From positions 4,626 through 14,228 of the forward strand of contig DMTS01000218.1 of NCBI GenBank assembly GCA_003477045.1: a stretch of DNA of 9,603 nt, written 5' to 3'. Under the pieces are notes generated by a model, which worked only from the letters and a program-made list of their open reading frames with translations, did not search any database and had not been told where the DNA came from. The stretch's first letter is position 1, and each line of letters starts with the position of its first letter. The translations under genes and the position numbers were made by a program. This stretch comes from Candidatus Delongbacteria bacterium (GTDB lineage: Bacteria > UBA4055). Shown here piece by piece: positions 1 through 7,533 of the stretch.

Positions 1-2125
1 TTAAATATTCAATTTCATCAGAAAGGCTCAGATCGCCCTTTTTAAATAATTCTTCATATCTTTTGAGAGCAATTGAATAATGAAATTTGTAGTTTAGCAA
101 TTTATTTTTACTTTCAAGGTATTCGGCATATAAAAAATGAAAATTCCCTATAAAAAACACTCTATTACACTCAACAGACTTTTTTATAGCTATTTTAAAA
201 ATTCTTTGAACTTTAGGATTATCATTTCTTTGAATATAAATTCTCAAGATAAAATTATACGCTTGCAGCAAATACAGAACATCACTTGATCTATTTGAAA
301 TTCTGCTTATGTAGTTAAAGTATCTTAAAGCCTTAGACATATTTTCAATAAAATAATGCATTCTTCCTATGTAACATAAATTAGATAGAAAAGATTCTCT
401 GTCAAGATATTTTTTTACACCTGGTAAGGATTTTGTTAAAATGTTTATTGCGGGTAAATATTTATTTTGTCCCGCATAATGTATACCCGTCTTAAACATC
501 GCAGAATATACGAGATATTCCCTATGGTTTTTCTTTGACACAGCTTTAAGTTCAAACAACAAATCATCAATAACATTATCCTCTTTCTTTAAATAATAGG
601 AATAAATACTATAGAGATTTGTTATGTTATCACAGGCATCATAATAATTCCCATTCTTAATATTGTATTCTTTTGCAGTAACCAAAGCTTTTTCATACAT
701 TTCATACTTACCTATTCGATAAAGATATGCATCTTTTGTGCTCAAGCAATTACCGATCAACTCTTTGTTTTTTGTTTTAATGGCATATTCATAATATAAC
801 CGGCTAAATCTATCTGCAATATTATATTTTTCTTTTACTAAAAATTCTCTATACTTCGCACGATAGTACATACAAAGTAAATAATTTTTTTTTGAATTTT
901 CTAGTACTTTAGCGGATAATCTGAAATATTGTATAGTTCTTTTTATATTTTGATAACTTCTGTGAATCAACCCTAAGAAATAATATGCGTCAGCGAGTAT
1001 TCTTTCACTACTACAATTCATAGAAAATTTTACTATATCCCTGTAAAGCATCAACGCTGTCTGATACTGTTCCATATTATAATACAGCTTAGCCTTCTCC
1101 GACAGGATGGACAAATACATTTCTTTATCATCGATCTTGAGAGCCGTCATTGCCGAATAAGCCTTGTGATATTCATTCTTTGCAGTATCATAATCGAATT
1201 CAAGTACGGCTTTATTACCCTTTTCTTTTATTTTTTCTAATGCATTGTAAAAAGATTTTTTTGTTTCAGAAGGCATAAACAGTGAATCCCAGCTCTTGCC
1301 GGCAATATCATTCTTGGACAACTCGTTGATATTAACCAGCGAGGTCAAAAGCAAATTGCTTAATTCGTGAGAGTTATATTCTTCGAGAATTTTATCGTAC
1401 GATTCTATAAGTGACTGTTTTATCCCTTTCTCAGAAAAGTTTATTCCGTCATCTGAACAAACTTTATATTCTCCCGCTTTGACAATTTGCAGTTCAATAT
1501 CATGATAATTGCTTACAAGCGTAGCGAAATCGTCTTTTTTTATGAATTTTGTACTTGTGATTATTTTTTTGATAATATGCTTAGCTTTTAGCACTCTCAG
1601 TTTTTCTAAAGAATATCTTATAAAAAGGCAGATTTTTTCTGAGCTGTACCAGCTTGAAAACCCTACTGAAATCGGTTTCCCGCTGCATAAATGCAAAGAC
1701 AGCCTGAAAACAGGATGATTGCTGTTCTTATACTCCGCATCCCTTATTATCTTTGTTTGGAGGAACAAAGTTTCTTTCTGTTTTTTTCTTTTTACAGGCA
1801 CATAGACTTTCTTGAGCTTTCTGCCTATAAGCGTTATATGACAGTCAATTCCGAACTTTTCCCTTATCATTTTCAAAGTTGCTTTCGGATTTCTTCTTTT
1901 ATATCTTGCTATTCTATTAAGTATTGCCTTATCGAGCTTGGTTTCTTGAGTATCTTTCCTGAAAACGGTAAAGCCCCTGATCCCAGATTTTTTATATTTC
2001 TTAACCCAGTTCCCTATCGTGTTGCGGTGCAGATTGTATAGTATAGAAGCATATACGATACTTTCCTTCTTCGCATATTCGCATACTTCAGCTTTGAATT
2101 CGGGCGGGTATTTGAGTTTTTTCAC
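1..2125 (-). CDS. HTH-TPR protein with transposase-like DNA-binding N-terminus (3' end outside window)
   Basis: The minus-strand frame is open for 708 codons from a GTG at 2125 to the left edge, so the C-terminus is missing. I read every codon and found no stop. Residues 1-50 form a helix-turn-helix of the IS3/IS481 transposase type (KYPPEFKAEV, then NTIGNWVKKYKKSG). Residues about 65-115 form a second one (NPKATLKMIREKFGI, then LIGRKLKKV). Residues about 125-290 are unassigned; their spacing recalls an integrase core, but no DDE residues are apparent. From about residue 295 to the edge the protein is rich in Tyr, Lys and Leu, with helical pairs such as YDTAKNEYHKAY and YYNMEQYQTALMLY typical of TPR repeats. 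A GAAGG ribosome site lies 14 nt before the GTG, which is rather far. An in-frame TAG lies just upstream, so the start is confined to a few codons. Much of the distal part is very AT-rich. The likely role is a DNA-binding regulator or scaffold; the function is unknown. Confidence 0.85.
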   Translation of the reverse strand, partial: MKKLKYPPEFKAEVCEYAKKESIVYASILYNLHRNTIGNWVKKYKKSGIRGFTVFRKDTQETKLDKAILNRIARYKRRNPKATLKMIREKFGIDCHITLIGRKLKKVYVPVKRKKQKETLFLQTKIIRDAEYKNSNHPVFRLSLHLCSGKPISVGFSSWYSSEKICLFIRYSLEKLRVLKAKHIIKKIITSTKFIKKDDFATLVSNYHDIELQIVKAGEYKVCSDDGINFSEKGIKQSLIESYDKILEEYNSHELSNLLLTSLVNINELSKNDIAGKSWDSLFMPSETKKSFYNALEKIKEKGNKAVLEFDYDTAKNEYHKAYSAMTALKIDDKEMYLSILSEKAKLYYNMEQYQTALMLYRDIVKFSMNCSSERILADAYYFLGLIHRSYQNIKRTIQYFRLSAKVLENSKKNYLLCMYYRAKYREFLVKEKYNIADRFSRLYYEYAIKTKNKELIGNCLSTKDAYLYRIGKYEMYEKALVTAKEYNIKNGNYYDACDNITNLYSIYSYYLKKEDNVIDDLLFELKAVSKKNHREYLVYSAMFKTGIHYAGQNKYLPAINILTKSLPGVKKYLDRESFLSNLCYIGRMHYFIENMSKALRYFNYISRISNRSSDVLYLLQAYNFILRIYIQRNDNPKVQRIFKIAIKKSVECNRVFFIGNFHFLYAEYLESKNKLLNYKFHYSIALKRYEELFKKGDLSLSDEIEYL

Positions 2126-2208
2126 AGCCAGACAATTTACCTTCTATATAACAGGCATATAAATTAAGCAATTTTGAAGTAAAAACAAGAGTTTTAAAAT
2201 AAAAAAAA

Positions 2209-2305
2209 CGGGCGAGTGTGGGAATCGAACCCACCCGGGACGCTATTAACGCCCTGCAGAACGGATTTGAAGTCCGCGAGAGCCACCAGGTCTCCATCCA
2301 AGCCC
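2209..2305 (-). tRNA. selC: tRNA-Sec (anticodon UCA)
   Basis: Read on the minus strand, the anticodon arm is GCGGA-CTTCAAA-TCCGT with anticodon TCA, the selC signature. A long variable arm follows, with a 7-bp stem GGGCGTT/AGCGTCC and loop AAT. The T arm is GTGGG-TTCGATT-CCCAC. The length is 97 nt including the discriminator G (complement of 2209), close to the 95 nt of E. coli selC. No CCA is encoded; eight U residues (2201-2208) follow directly and may help end transcription. The oddity is the acceptor stem: 5' GGGCTTGG faces 3' ACTCGCCC, so only the outer four pairs (five if the neighbouring C is counted) and one inner G-C form, with mismatches between them. The identity is firm. Whether the tRNA is fully functional is less certain. 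Confidence 0.9.
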
Positions 2306-2316
2306 GAATAGATAGT

Positions 2317-2345
2317 AATATATAAATATCGCTATGTAAAGTCAA
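2317..2345 (-). promoter_or_regulatory. sigma70-type promoter of tRNA-Sec
   Basis: On the minus strand there is a -35 TTGACT (2340-2345), a 17-nt spacer and a -10 TATATT (2317-2322). The -10 ends 11 nt before the 5' end of the tRNA, so transcription would start a few bases upstream of mature tRNA-Sec. A 7-bp inverted repeat (TCGCTAT at 2329-2335, ATAGCGA at 2358-2364) brackets the -35 and could be an operator. That last point is inference. Confidence 0.65.
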
Positions 2346-2378
2346 TAAAGATTATGTATAGCGAGCCATAAATCTGGA

Positions 2379-2449
2379 GAAAAAGCATAAATTCCGTGCC
2401 GGTTCGGAAAATCTCTAAATCATCGTACAATTAATGATAATGCTTTTTC
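2379..2449. other. nested inverted repeats, possible three-way RNA or DNA fold
   Basis: An outer perfect 10-bp inverted repeat (GAAAAAGCAT at 2379-2388, ATGCTTTTTC at 2440-2449) encloses two smaller stems: TTCCG/CGGAA (2392-2396, 2405-2409, loop of 8) and ATCAT/ATGAT (2419-2423, 2434-2438, loop of 10). Together they could form a three-way junction between the tRNA-Sec promoter and the gene starting near 2521. The outer stem is AT-rich and could be chance. No known RNA family is recognised. Confidence 0.25.
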
Positions 2450-2480
2450 GAATGATTTCATGGCGAGTGCTAAATATCTC

Positions 2481-2507
2481 TTGCATTATTTATTTAAATC
2501 TTATAAT
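2481..2507 (+). promoter_or_regulatory. candidate promoter of the lamin-tail domain gene
   Basis: A perfect -10 TATAAT lies at 2502-2507. The best -35 is TTGCAT at 2481-2486 with a short 15-nt spacer (CTTGCA would give 16). The start of transcription would fall near 2514. This leaves almost no leader before ATG 2521, about 19 nt before ATG 2533, and excludes ATG 2434 from the transcript. It therefore helps decide the start of the gene. Confidence 0.4.
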
Positions 2508-2520
2508 TTTATCAAAAAAA

Positions 2521-4179
2521 ATGAGCGCAAATATGAAATATTTATCCTTAATCCTTATTTTATCTTCGTTGCTATTTTCTAAAGTGATCTTAACTGAGAT
2601 CATGTTTAACACTGCTGCGGACGAGAATCAGGATGAATTTATTGAAATTTTTAACAATTCGGACAGCACAGTTGATCTTTCAGGATGGTCTTTTAAGGAC
2701 AGCACCGAGAACGATCTCCTTATAAAATATCATGGTTTTACAGATATGCTTTTAAAGCCTTTCTCTTACTGCGTTATAATGGATTCATCATATTACCTGA
2801 ACAGCATCGAATATGAGGATCTTATCCCCGATTCTGTTTTGAGAGTAATGATAAATGACGGCTCGATGGGAGAATACGGACTCAGCAACTCATACTCTGA
2901 AACAATAAAACTTTTTGATCCTGACTCAATATTGACCGATTCCTGCCGATATATTTACACCCAGACTGAAGGCTACACTTACGAACGAAGCTCATATATT
3001 GAAGATTCATGGGAAAGATCACTGGTTATTCGCGGAACACCCGGATTCAGAAATTCCGTAATGCCTCTCGATACCGACCTTGAACTGTATTCTATAGCAA
3101 AACCGGCTGTGATTGATCCTGCCGGAAATAACACTTTTACCGTAAAAGTGCACAATAAAGGTTTGAGCACAATCTCAGGCATCAGGATAAATTTAAGTAT
3201 CAACGGGACATTCTACAACTTCGCTGATCACGCCGGAAGCATAGCATCGAACGATTCCGCTTTCGTTGACTTTACCGTATTTTTTGATAATTCGGGAACG
3301 CAGGAACTCCTTTTTGATGCCGAAGCTGAGAATGACAGCGAGCTGAATAATAATTCGCTGACTCTTTCAGTGTTCGTTCCGTACATTGAAAAACCTCTTG
3401 TGCTCAATGAATTCATGAAAAATCCCGCAGCCGGACAGTGCGAGTATATTGAAATTTATAATATTTCGGGTGAACCGGTAAATATCGGCGATTTCGGTTT
3501 GTCCGATGAAATAAAAACTACTGTTGTGTTTTTCCCCGACAGCCTGATCCAGCCTCATAGTTTCGTCGTAATGGCTAAGGATACAACCATTTTCGCCTTC
3601 CCCGATGTGATCAGGCAAAATGTCTTCATCGCCTCAAATCTGCCCGCTTTGAATAATGCCTATGATAAAATATTCATACTCACGAAAGACTCTCAGGCTG
3701 TTGACAGCATTTATTACGATGATGTTGATGACGATGCCGGCAGAAGCATTGAAAAAATAAACACTGAATTTAATTCAGATGACATGAACAACTGGCATTA
3801 CTGCGTAAACGACGGGACTCCGACAAGGGAAAATTCAGTGTATCAGGAACCTGAAGACATCGGCGGATCGGCTCATTTTAAGATCAGCCCCAAAACAGCT
3901 ACGCCTAACGATGACGGTGAGAACGATAATCTTCTGATCGCTTACCAATTTGATTCAAGCTATATCTATCTGACCATGAAAGTTTATAACATCAAAGGTC
4001 AGCTGATATCAAAGCCCTTGAACGGCGAATATTCTGCGTCCAAAGGAAACATCGTCTGGAACTGCAAAAATGATAACGGCATGACCGTTGATACTGGAGC
4101 ATACATCTGTCTGCTCAAAGCCAAAGATGACAACGGAAAGGTGGTCGAGCTCAAAGAAGCGTTCTATATCGCAAAATAA
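2521..4179 (+). CDS. secreted protein with LTD-CARDB-LTD-FlgD/CHU_C-like domains
   Basis: 552 aa from ATG 2521. Residues 5-22 form a hydrophobic signal sequence (MKYLSLILILSSLLFSKV). A first lamin-tail domain follows (LTEIMFN, DEFIEIFNNS, VDLSGWSF, closing with GTPGFRNS at about 172). Next is a CARDB-like Ig domain at about 181-288 (FTVKVHNKGLSTISGIRI). A second lamin-tail domain spans about 290-440 (LVLNEFMKNP, EYIEIYNISG, GTPTRENS). The last 100 residues resemble FlgD-like or CHU_C (gliding/T9SS-associated) domains: ATPNDDGENDN, MKVYNIKGQL, DTGAYICLLKA. Bacterial lamin-tail proteins are usually exported or cell-surface proteins; the job of this one is unknown. The frame is open back to ATG 2434, but the extra residues do not look like a signal peptide and would precede the TATAAT at 2502. 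ATG 2533 is the other plausible start. No Shine-Dalgarno site is visible; an A-run precedes ATG 2521. The 3' end lies 2 nt from the convergent gene. Confidence 0.85.
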   Translation: MSANMKYLSLILILSSLLFSKVILTEIMFNTAADENQDEFIEIFNNSDSTVDLSGWSFKDSTENDLLIKYHGFTDMLLKPFSYCVIMDSSYYLNSIEYEDLIPDSVLRVMINDGSMGEYGLSNSYSETIKLFDPDSILTDSCRYIYTQTEGYTYERSSYIEDSWERSLVIRGTPGFRNSVMPLDTDLELYSIAKPAVIDPAGNNTFTVKVHNKGLSTISGIRINLSINGTFYNFADHAGSIASNDSAFVDFTVFFDNSGTQELLFDAEAENDSELNNNSLTLSVFVPYIEKPLVLNEFMKNPAAGQCEYIEIYNISGEPVNIGDFGLSDEIKTTVVFFPDSLIQPHSFVVMAKDTTIFAFPDVIRQNVFIASNLPALNNAYDKIFILTKDSQAVDSIYYDDVDDDAGRSIEKINTEFNSDDMNNWHYCVNDGTPTRENSVYQEPEDIGGSAHFKISPKTATPNDDGENDNLLIAYQFDSSYIYLTMKVYNIKGQLISKPLNGEYSASKGNIVWNCKNDNGMTVDTGAYICLLKAKDDNGKVVELKEAFYIAK

Positions 4180-4181
4180 TC

Positions 4182-5255
4182 CTATTTCTCTTCTTTAACA
4201 AATACCATTCCCTGAGGCCCGTTGCCTGTAGTCAGCACAGTTTTGACAGTATCGCTTTCAAGAATTACAAGCTGGTTATTATCGAAAAGAGGCGCATAAA
4301 CTTTTCCATTATCATCTGTGCAAATATCGAGTATCCCGCTTTCCGTAGAAGAATAAACAAAACTGTCGGGTCCGTTAATTATTTCATTATTAATTGAATT
4401 ATACTTCATAATACCGCCGAATCCAGTCCAGTCAGGATTGAATCCCGATACTGCTACATAAACCATTCCGCTGCCGTCAAGAGTAAAAGAACCCGGCTGT
4501 GAGCCCAGATCAACCTGGGAATAAGTATCGAAATTTATGGCATTAAGATCGAACACCCTGACAAAACCTCTAATGTCGGCTCTGTTGCCTGTGCTAAGCA
4601 CATGAAGTTCATTTTCATTGTTGATGAGCAAGTCAGCAATATTCATTCCGGCTTCAAATGTTTTATAAACTGTATCATTTGCAGCGTCTATCAGCATTAT
4701 GTACTCAGAACCGTATATTCCGTTCCCGAATTCATCGTATTTGACATTCCTGACTCCGACGAACACTTTTGTACCGTAAGATATTATCGCATCAGTACCT
4801 CCGTTTTTACAGCTGTCGGGCACTCCGGTTATAGCAACAGTGTAAAGCGAATCCTTATCGAAGTCATATACATCCACCCCCGTTCCATAGGAATTGGTCG
4901 CGTAAAGTTTACGGTTCGATATTGCCACCCTCATAGGATTTGAGGAAGCGCTAAGCTCGATTGAGCCTTTGTTCTGAAGCGTTGAGGCATCGATCATCTG
5001 AACATTATTATTGCCTGAATTCACGACATATAAAATTCCGCCAAGTTCAATAATATGGTTTGGAATGCTACCCAAGCTTACGACATCATTGAATATCACG
5101 CCCCTATCATCGACAACAGAAAGCGTACCTACATCGCCGAGTCCGTTAAATAGATAAACACCCCCGTCAAAATCGTATCCATCTATTTCTCCCTCATAAT
5201 CTGTACATCCCCACATCAGCATCAGCGCGCCTAAGATCATCGCCATTTTCTTCAT
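4182..5255 (-). CDS. btuG: BtuG-like beta-propeller surface lipoprotein
   Basis: 357 aa. The N-terminus MKKMAMILGALMLMWGC is a lipoprotein signal with the acylated Cys at 17, followed by acidic residues. The rest consists of repeated beta-propeller blades of the YncE/DUF5074 type, seen in phrases such as GGILYVVNSGNNNVQMID, NRKLYATNSYGTGVDVYD, GMVYVAVSG and NGPQGMVFV. It follows the BtuB-like gene by 16 nt with its own AGGAGA site 7 nt before the ATG, so the two are co-transcribed under the cobalamin riboswitch. In Bacteroides, BtuG is a surface beta-propeller lipoprotein that binds cobalamin very tightly and docks on BtuB. The same size, fold, lipid anchor and riboswitch context make that the best reading here. 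The fold and anchor are seen; cobalamin binding is inferred. The alternative is a generic YncE-like propeller lipoprotein. Confidence 0.8.
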   Translation of the reverse strand: MKKMAMILGALMLMWGCTDYEGEIDGYDFDGGVYLFNGLGDVGTLSVVDDRGVIFNDVVSLGSIPNHIIELGGILYVVNSGNNNVQMIDASTLQNKGSIELSASSNPMRVAISNRKLYATNSYGTGVDVYDFDKDSLYTVAITGVPDSCKNGGTDAIISYGTKVFVGVRNVKYDEFGNGIYGSEYIMLIDAANDTVYKTFEAGMNIADLLINNENELHVLSTGNRADIRGFVRVFDLNAINFDTYSQVDLGSQPGSFTLDGSGMVYVAVSGFNPDWTGFGGIMKYNSINNEIINGPDSFVYSSTESGILDICTDDNGKVYAPLFDNNQLVILESDTVKTVLTTGNGPQGMVFVKEEK

Positions 5256-5271
5256 TTCTTTTTCTCCTTTA

Positions 5272-7512
5272 TTAAAATTTAATTTCTATTCCTGATTCTA
5301 TTTTTCTTCCGGGCATCGGATAGCCGTAGATCACCTGATACTGTTCATCCAATATATTATCGCAGTTTGCAAATAAATTTATCTGAATTTTCTCCATCCT
5401 TAAATTCCTTGAAACAGATGCGCCGTACAGCCTGAACGGATAAATGTCTATCGAATTTGATTCGTTCAGGTACATTCTGCCGTTGTATTTTGCTCTGAAT
5501 GATGCCTTATAATCATTATGATCGCATGAAATGCTTGCCGAAAATGTTTCGACAGGCTTGTAAATAACATATTTTCCGTCCGTCACGAGATTATCCGTAA
5601 ACTGTCTTGCATTCATTCTTGAATATGAAGCATCAAGCATCAGTTTACCGTCAAGGATATCTGCCCCGGCTGAAATTTCATGCCCCGTTATTCTTCCCTC
5701 CTTGAAATTTTCGGGAGTATATTTTCCGTTCGTCCGTTTTATCCAGACGACCAGGTCTTCGAGCTTTTTATCATAATAAGAATAGCCTGCTTTGAATTTG
5801 ACATAATTAAGAACGGCTGATCCCGACAATGACAATTCATGCTGAACGGAAAATTCCGGCTTAAGATCGGGATTTCCCGAGCTGAAAAGATTATCAGCCC
5901 AGAATAAAGCCGAGAATGACGGCAGGTTATAGCTCTGCGAATAGCTGTAATTTGGAATAAGTGTAAATACATCTCCGGAAAATTCTACCGAGTTATCGGC
6001 AGAAAATAACCATTTATCAAAATATGTACCGGAAATCAGATCTTTTCTTACGGCTCCTGAAACATGATAGTCAAGTTTTTCCGTAAATAATTTCCGGGCA
6101 AATTCAAGCTTTGAATAAAAAGAATTGATCTCTCTTGATCTGTTATCAAGGTCGAGCGAGGCAGATTCTACAGATTCCGAGTTATACTCCGCTCCGGTTC
6201 TGAAAATGAACGGTTCAAATAAATATTTGACTGCTGCTTTCAGCTTCAGATTCTGAAAATCATCGTCTGAATCCACATAGAACAGTTCGTCAATTTCGCT
6301 GATGTTCACCTGATCGTTTCTGAAGCTGTATGAACTTTCAAGATCAAACGAAAGTTTTTCCTTTTTATAAAATCCGGCTGTTCCGCTCGCGGTAAAATTC
6401 CTTTTTTCTGAATACGCCGAATAATAAGGCTGATCATACCAGCCGGGAAGTCCCGTTTCATATCCGGAATAATTTAATCCTAAATTATAAGCCGATCTAT
6501 GACCGTCATAACTGAACGATGCGAAAATATTGTCCGAATATGAATATGAATTCGTCTGAACTCTAGGTATGTTCGGATTATTTATATATCTGTACTCATC
6601 AGCTTTAGCCGCATTGATGTACGACCACTCATTCTCATTCCGCGATCCCGAATATGAGACGAACAATCCCGAATTTTCGCCCAGCGGATATTTCATGCTG
6701 ATACCGTAGTTATGATTGTTCAGTCTGCTTCCATCGAACTCATCCCTGTCGCTTAGATACATATTTTCCGAGAATGATATTTTAAGCTCCCTGAGCATAC
6801 CGCTTTTCTTCGTTTTGATCCTGATGATCCCGCCTATCGAACTGCCTGTCTGGGTAAGGTCTCCGGCCTTAAAGATCTCTACCGTATCAACAATTTCAGC
6901 CGGAATCGCTTTAAGATCGAATGATCCGTCCATTGATGAATTCAGAAGAGTTCCGTCAAGATAAACCGAAGTATGCTTTGAATCAGTTCCGCGTATTGAT
7001 ACTCTTGATCTTGAGCCGTCTGTATTTTCAATATTTATGTCCGCAACGCTCTTTAAGATCTCCTCAGCGTTCTTTGAATTAAGCTGTTCGATCTTCCTCG
7101 TAGTTAATGATAAGACGGAACTCAGACCGGAAATAACTTCAGCAGATAACGGCTCAAGTTCAGTAATGCTGCTTTCAAGCGATACTTTAAGCCTGATAAC
7201 ATCTTCAGTGCCCGATAAGACGCCGACTTCTTTTTTAATAAAAGAAATATGCTCAAAAATAAGAATGTAATATCCGTCTGATACTCTCGGCAGATAAAAC
7301 TTTCCGTTTTCATCGCTCACTGTTCCGTATGAAGTCGGATAAAGCTTAATATTCACATCAGGGACCGGCTTTCCGGCGGCATCCGTAACTATACCTGACA
7401 TTTCACTTCCGGCAATCAACTCTGCCGTAAACAGCGTAATAAATACAAATATTCCGAAATTAAAAATCCTGCCGAGATGAGCAGGAATGTATTTGAAGCA
7501 AATTGATTTCAA
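5272..7512 (-). CDS. btuB: TonB-dependent receptor, cobalamin (BtuB-like)
   Basis: 746 aa. It has an N-terminal signal sequence (hydrophobic at about 17-34). A carboxypeptidase-regulatory-like domain spans about 38-115 (SGIVTDAAGKPVPDVNIKL, VSDENGKFYLPRVSDGYY). The plug domain spans about 130-240 (NAEEILKSVADINIEN, SRVSIRGTDSKHTSVYLDG, GGIIRIKTKK). A 22-strand-type barrel follows, rich in alternating aromatic residues, and ends in IESGIEIKF with the terminal Phe typical of outer-membrane barrels. The start is TTG at 7512, preceded by AGGGGAG with 6 nt of spacing; the only nearby ATG (7518) is followed at once by an in-frame TAG. The substrate is inferred from the cobalamin riboswitch just upstream and the BtuG-like partner downstream. 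Plug and barrel use TonB energy to import ligand across the outer membrane. The extension before the plug is characteristic of Bacteroidota-like receptors rather than E. coli BtuB. Confidence 0.88.
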   Translation of the reverse strand: MKSICFKYIPAHLGRIFNFGIFVFITLFTAELIAGSEMSGIVTDAAGKPVPDVNIKLYPTSYGTVSDENGKFYLPRVSDGYYILIFEHISFIKKEVGVLSGTEDVIRLKVSLESSITELEPLSAEVISGLSSVLSLTTRKIEQLNSKNAEEILKSVADINIENTDGSRSRVSIRGTDSKHTSVYLDGTLLNSSMDGSFDLKAIPAEIVDTVEIFKAGDLTQTGSSIGGIIRIKTKKSGMLRELKISFSENMYLSDRDEFDGSRLNNHNYGISMKYPLGENSGLFVSYSGSRNENEWSYINAAKADEYRYINNPNIPRVQTNSYSYSDNIFASFSYDGHRSAYNLGLNYSGYETGLPGWYDQPYYSAYSEKRNFTASGTAGFYKKEKLSFDLESSYSFRNDQVNISEIDELFYVDSDDDFQNLKLKAAVKYLFEPFIFRTGAEYNSESVESASLDLDNRSREINSFYSKLEFARKLFTEKLDYHVSGAVRKDLISGTYFDKWLFSADNSVEFSGDVFTLIPNYSYSQSYNLPSFSALFWADNLFSSGNPDLKPEFSVQHELSLSGSAVLNYVKFKAGYSYYDKKLEDLVVWIKRTNGKYTPENFKEGRITGHEISAGADILDGKLMLDASYSRMNARQFTDNLVTDGKYVIYKPVETFSASISCDHNDYKASFRAKYNGRMYLNESNSIDIYPFRLYGASVSRNLRMEKIQINLFANCDNILDEQYQVIYGYPMPGRKIESGIEIKF

Positions 7513-7526
7513 CTACATCTCCCCTC
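7513..7526 (-). promoter_or_regulatory. ribosome site and ATG-TAG preceding the TTG start of btuB
   Basis: On the minus strand GAGGGGAG (7519-7526) is followed directly by ATG (7516-7518) and TAG (7513-7515), then TTG (7510-7512), all in one frame. The spacing is too tight for the ATG and good for the TTG. The site lies just after the riboswitch hairpin, so it is the likely point of translational control. Confidence 0.6.
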
Positions 7527-7533
7527 GAAGAAC

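Noticed and set aside
1509..1718. 69-codon plus-strand frame with a hydrophobic N-terminus
   Set aside because: It is antisense to the HTH-TPR gene. The hydrophobicity comes from the complement of Lys/Asn-rich codons.
1691..2041. 116-codon open frame on the plus strand
   Set aside because: It is antisense to the HTH part of the long minus-strand gene, whose frame has clear domain signals.
2088..2345. 85-codon open frame on the minus strand
   Set aside because: It runs straight through tRNA-Sec and its promoter, and its end overlaps the HTH-TPR gene in another frame.
2434..2520. Longer N-terminus of the lamin-tail protein from ATG 2434
   Set aside because: There is no ribosome site, the residues do not resemble a signal peptide, the TATAAT at 2502 lies downstream, and a clean signal peptide starts at 2521 or 2533.
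4602..4943. 113-codon plus-strand frame
   Set aside because: Antisense shadow of the BtuG-like propeller gene; no recognisable domain.
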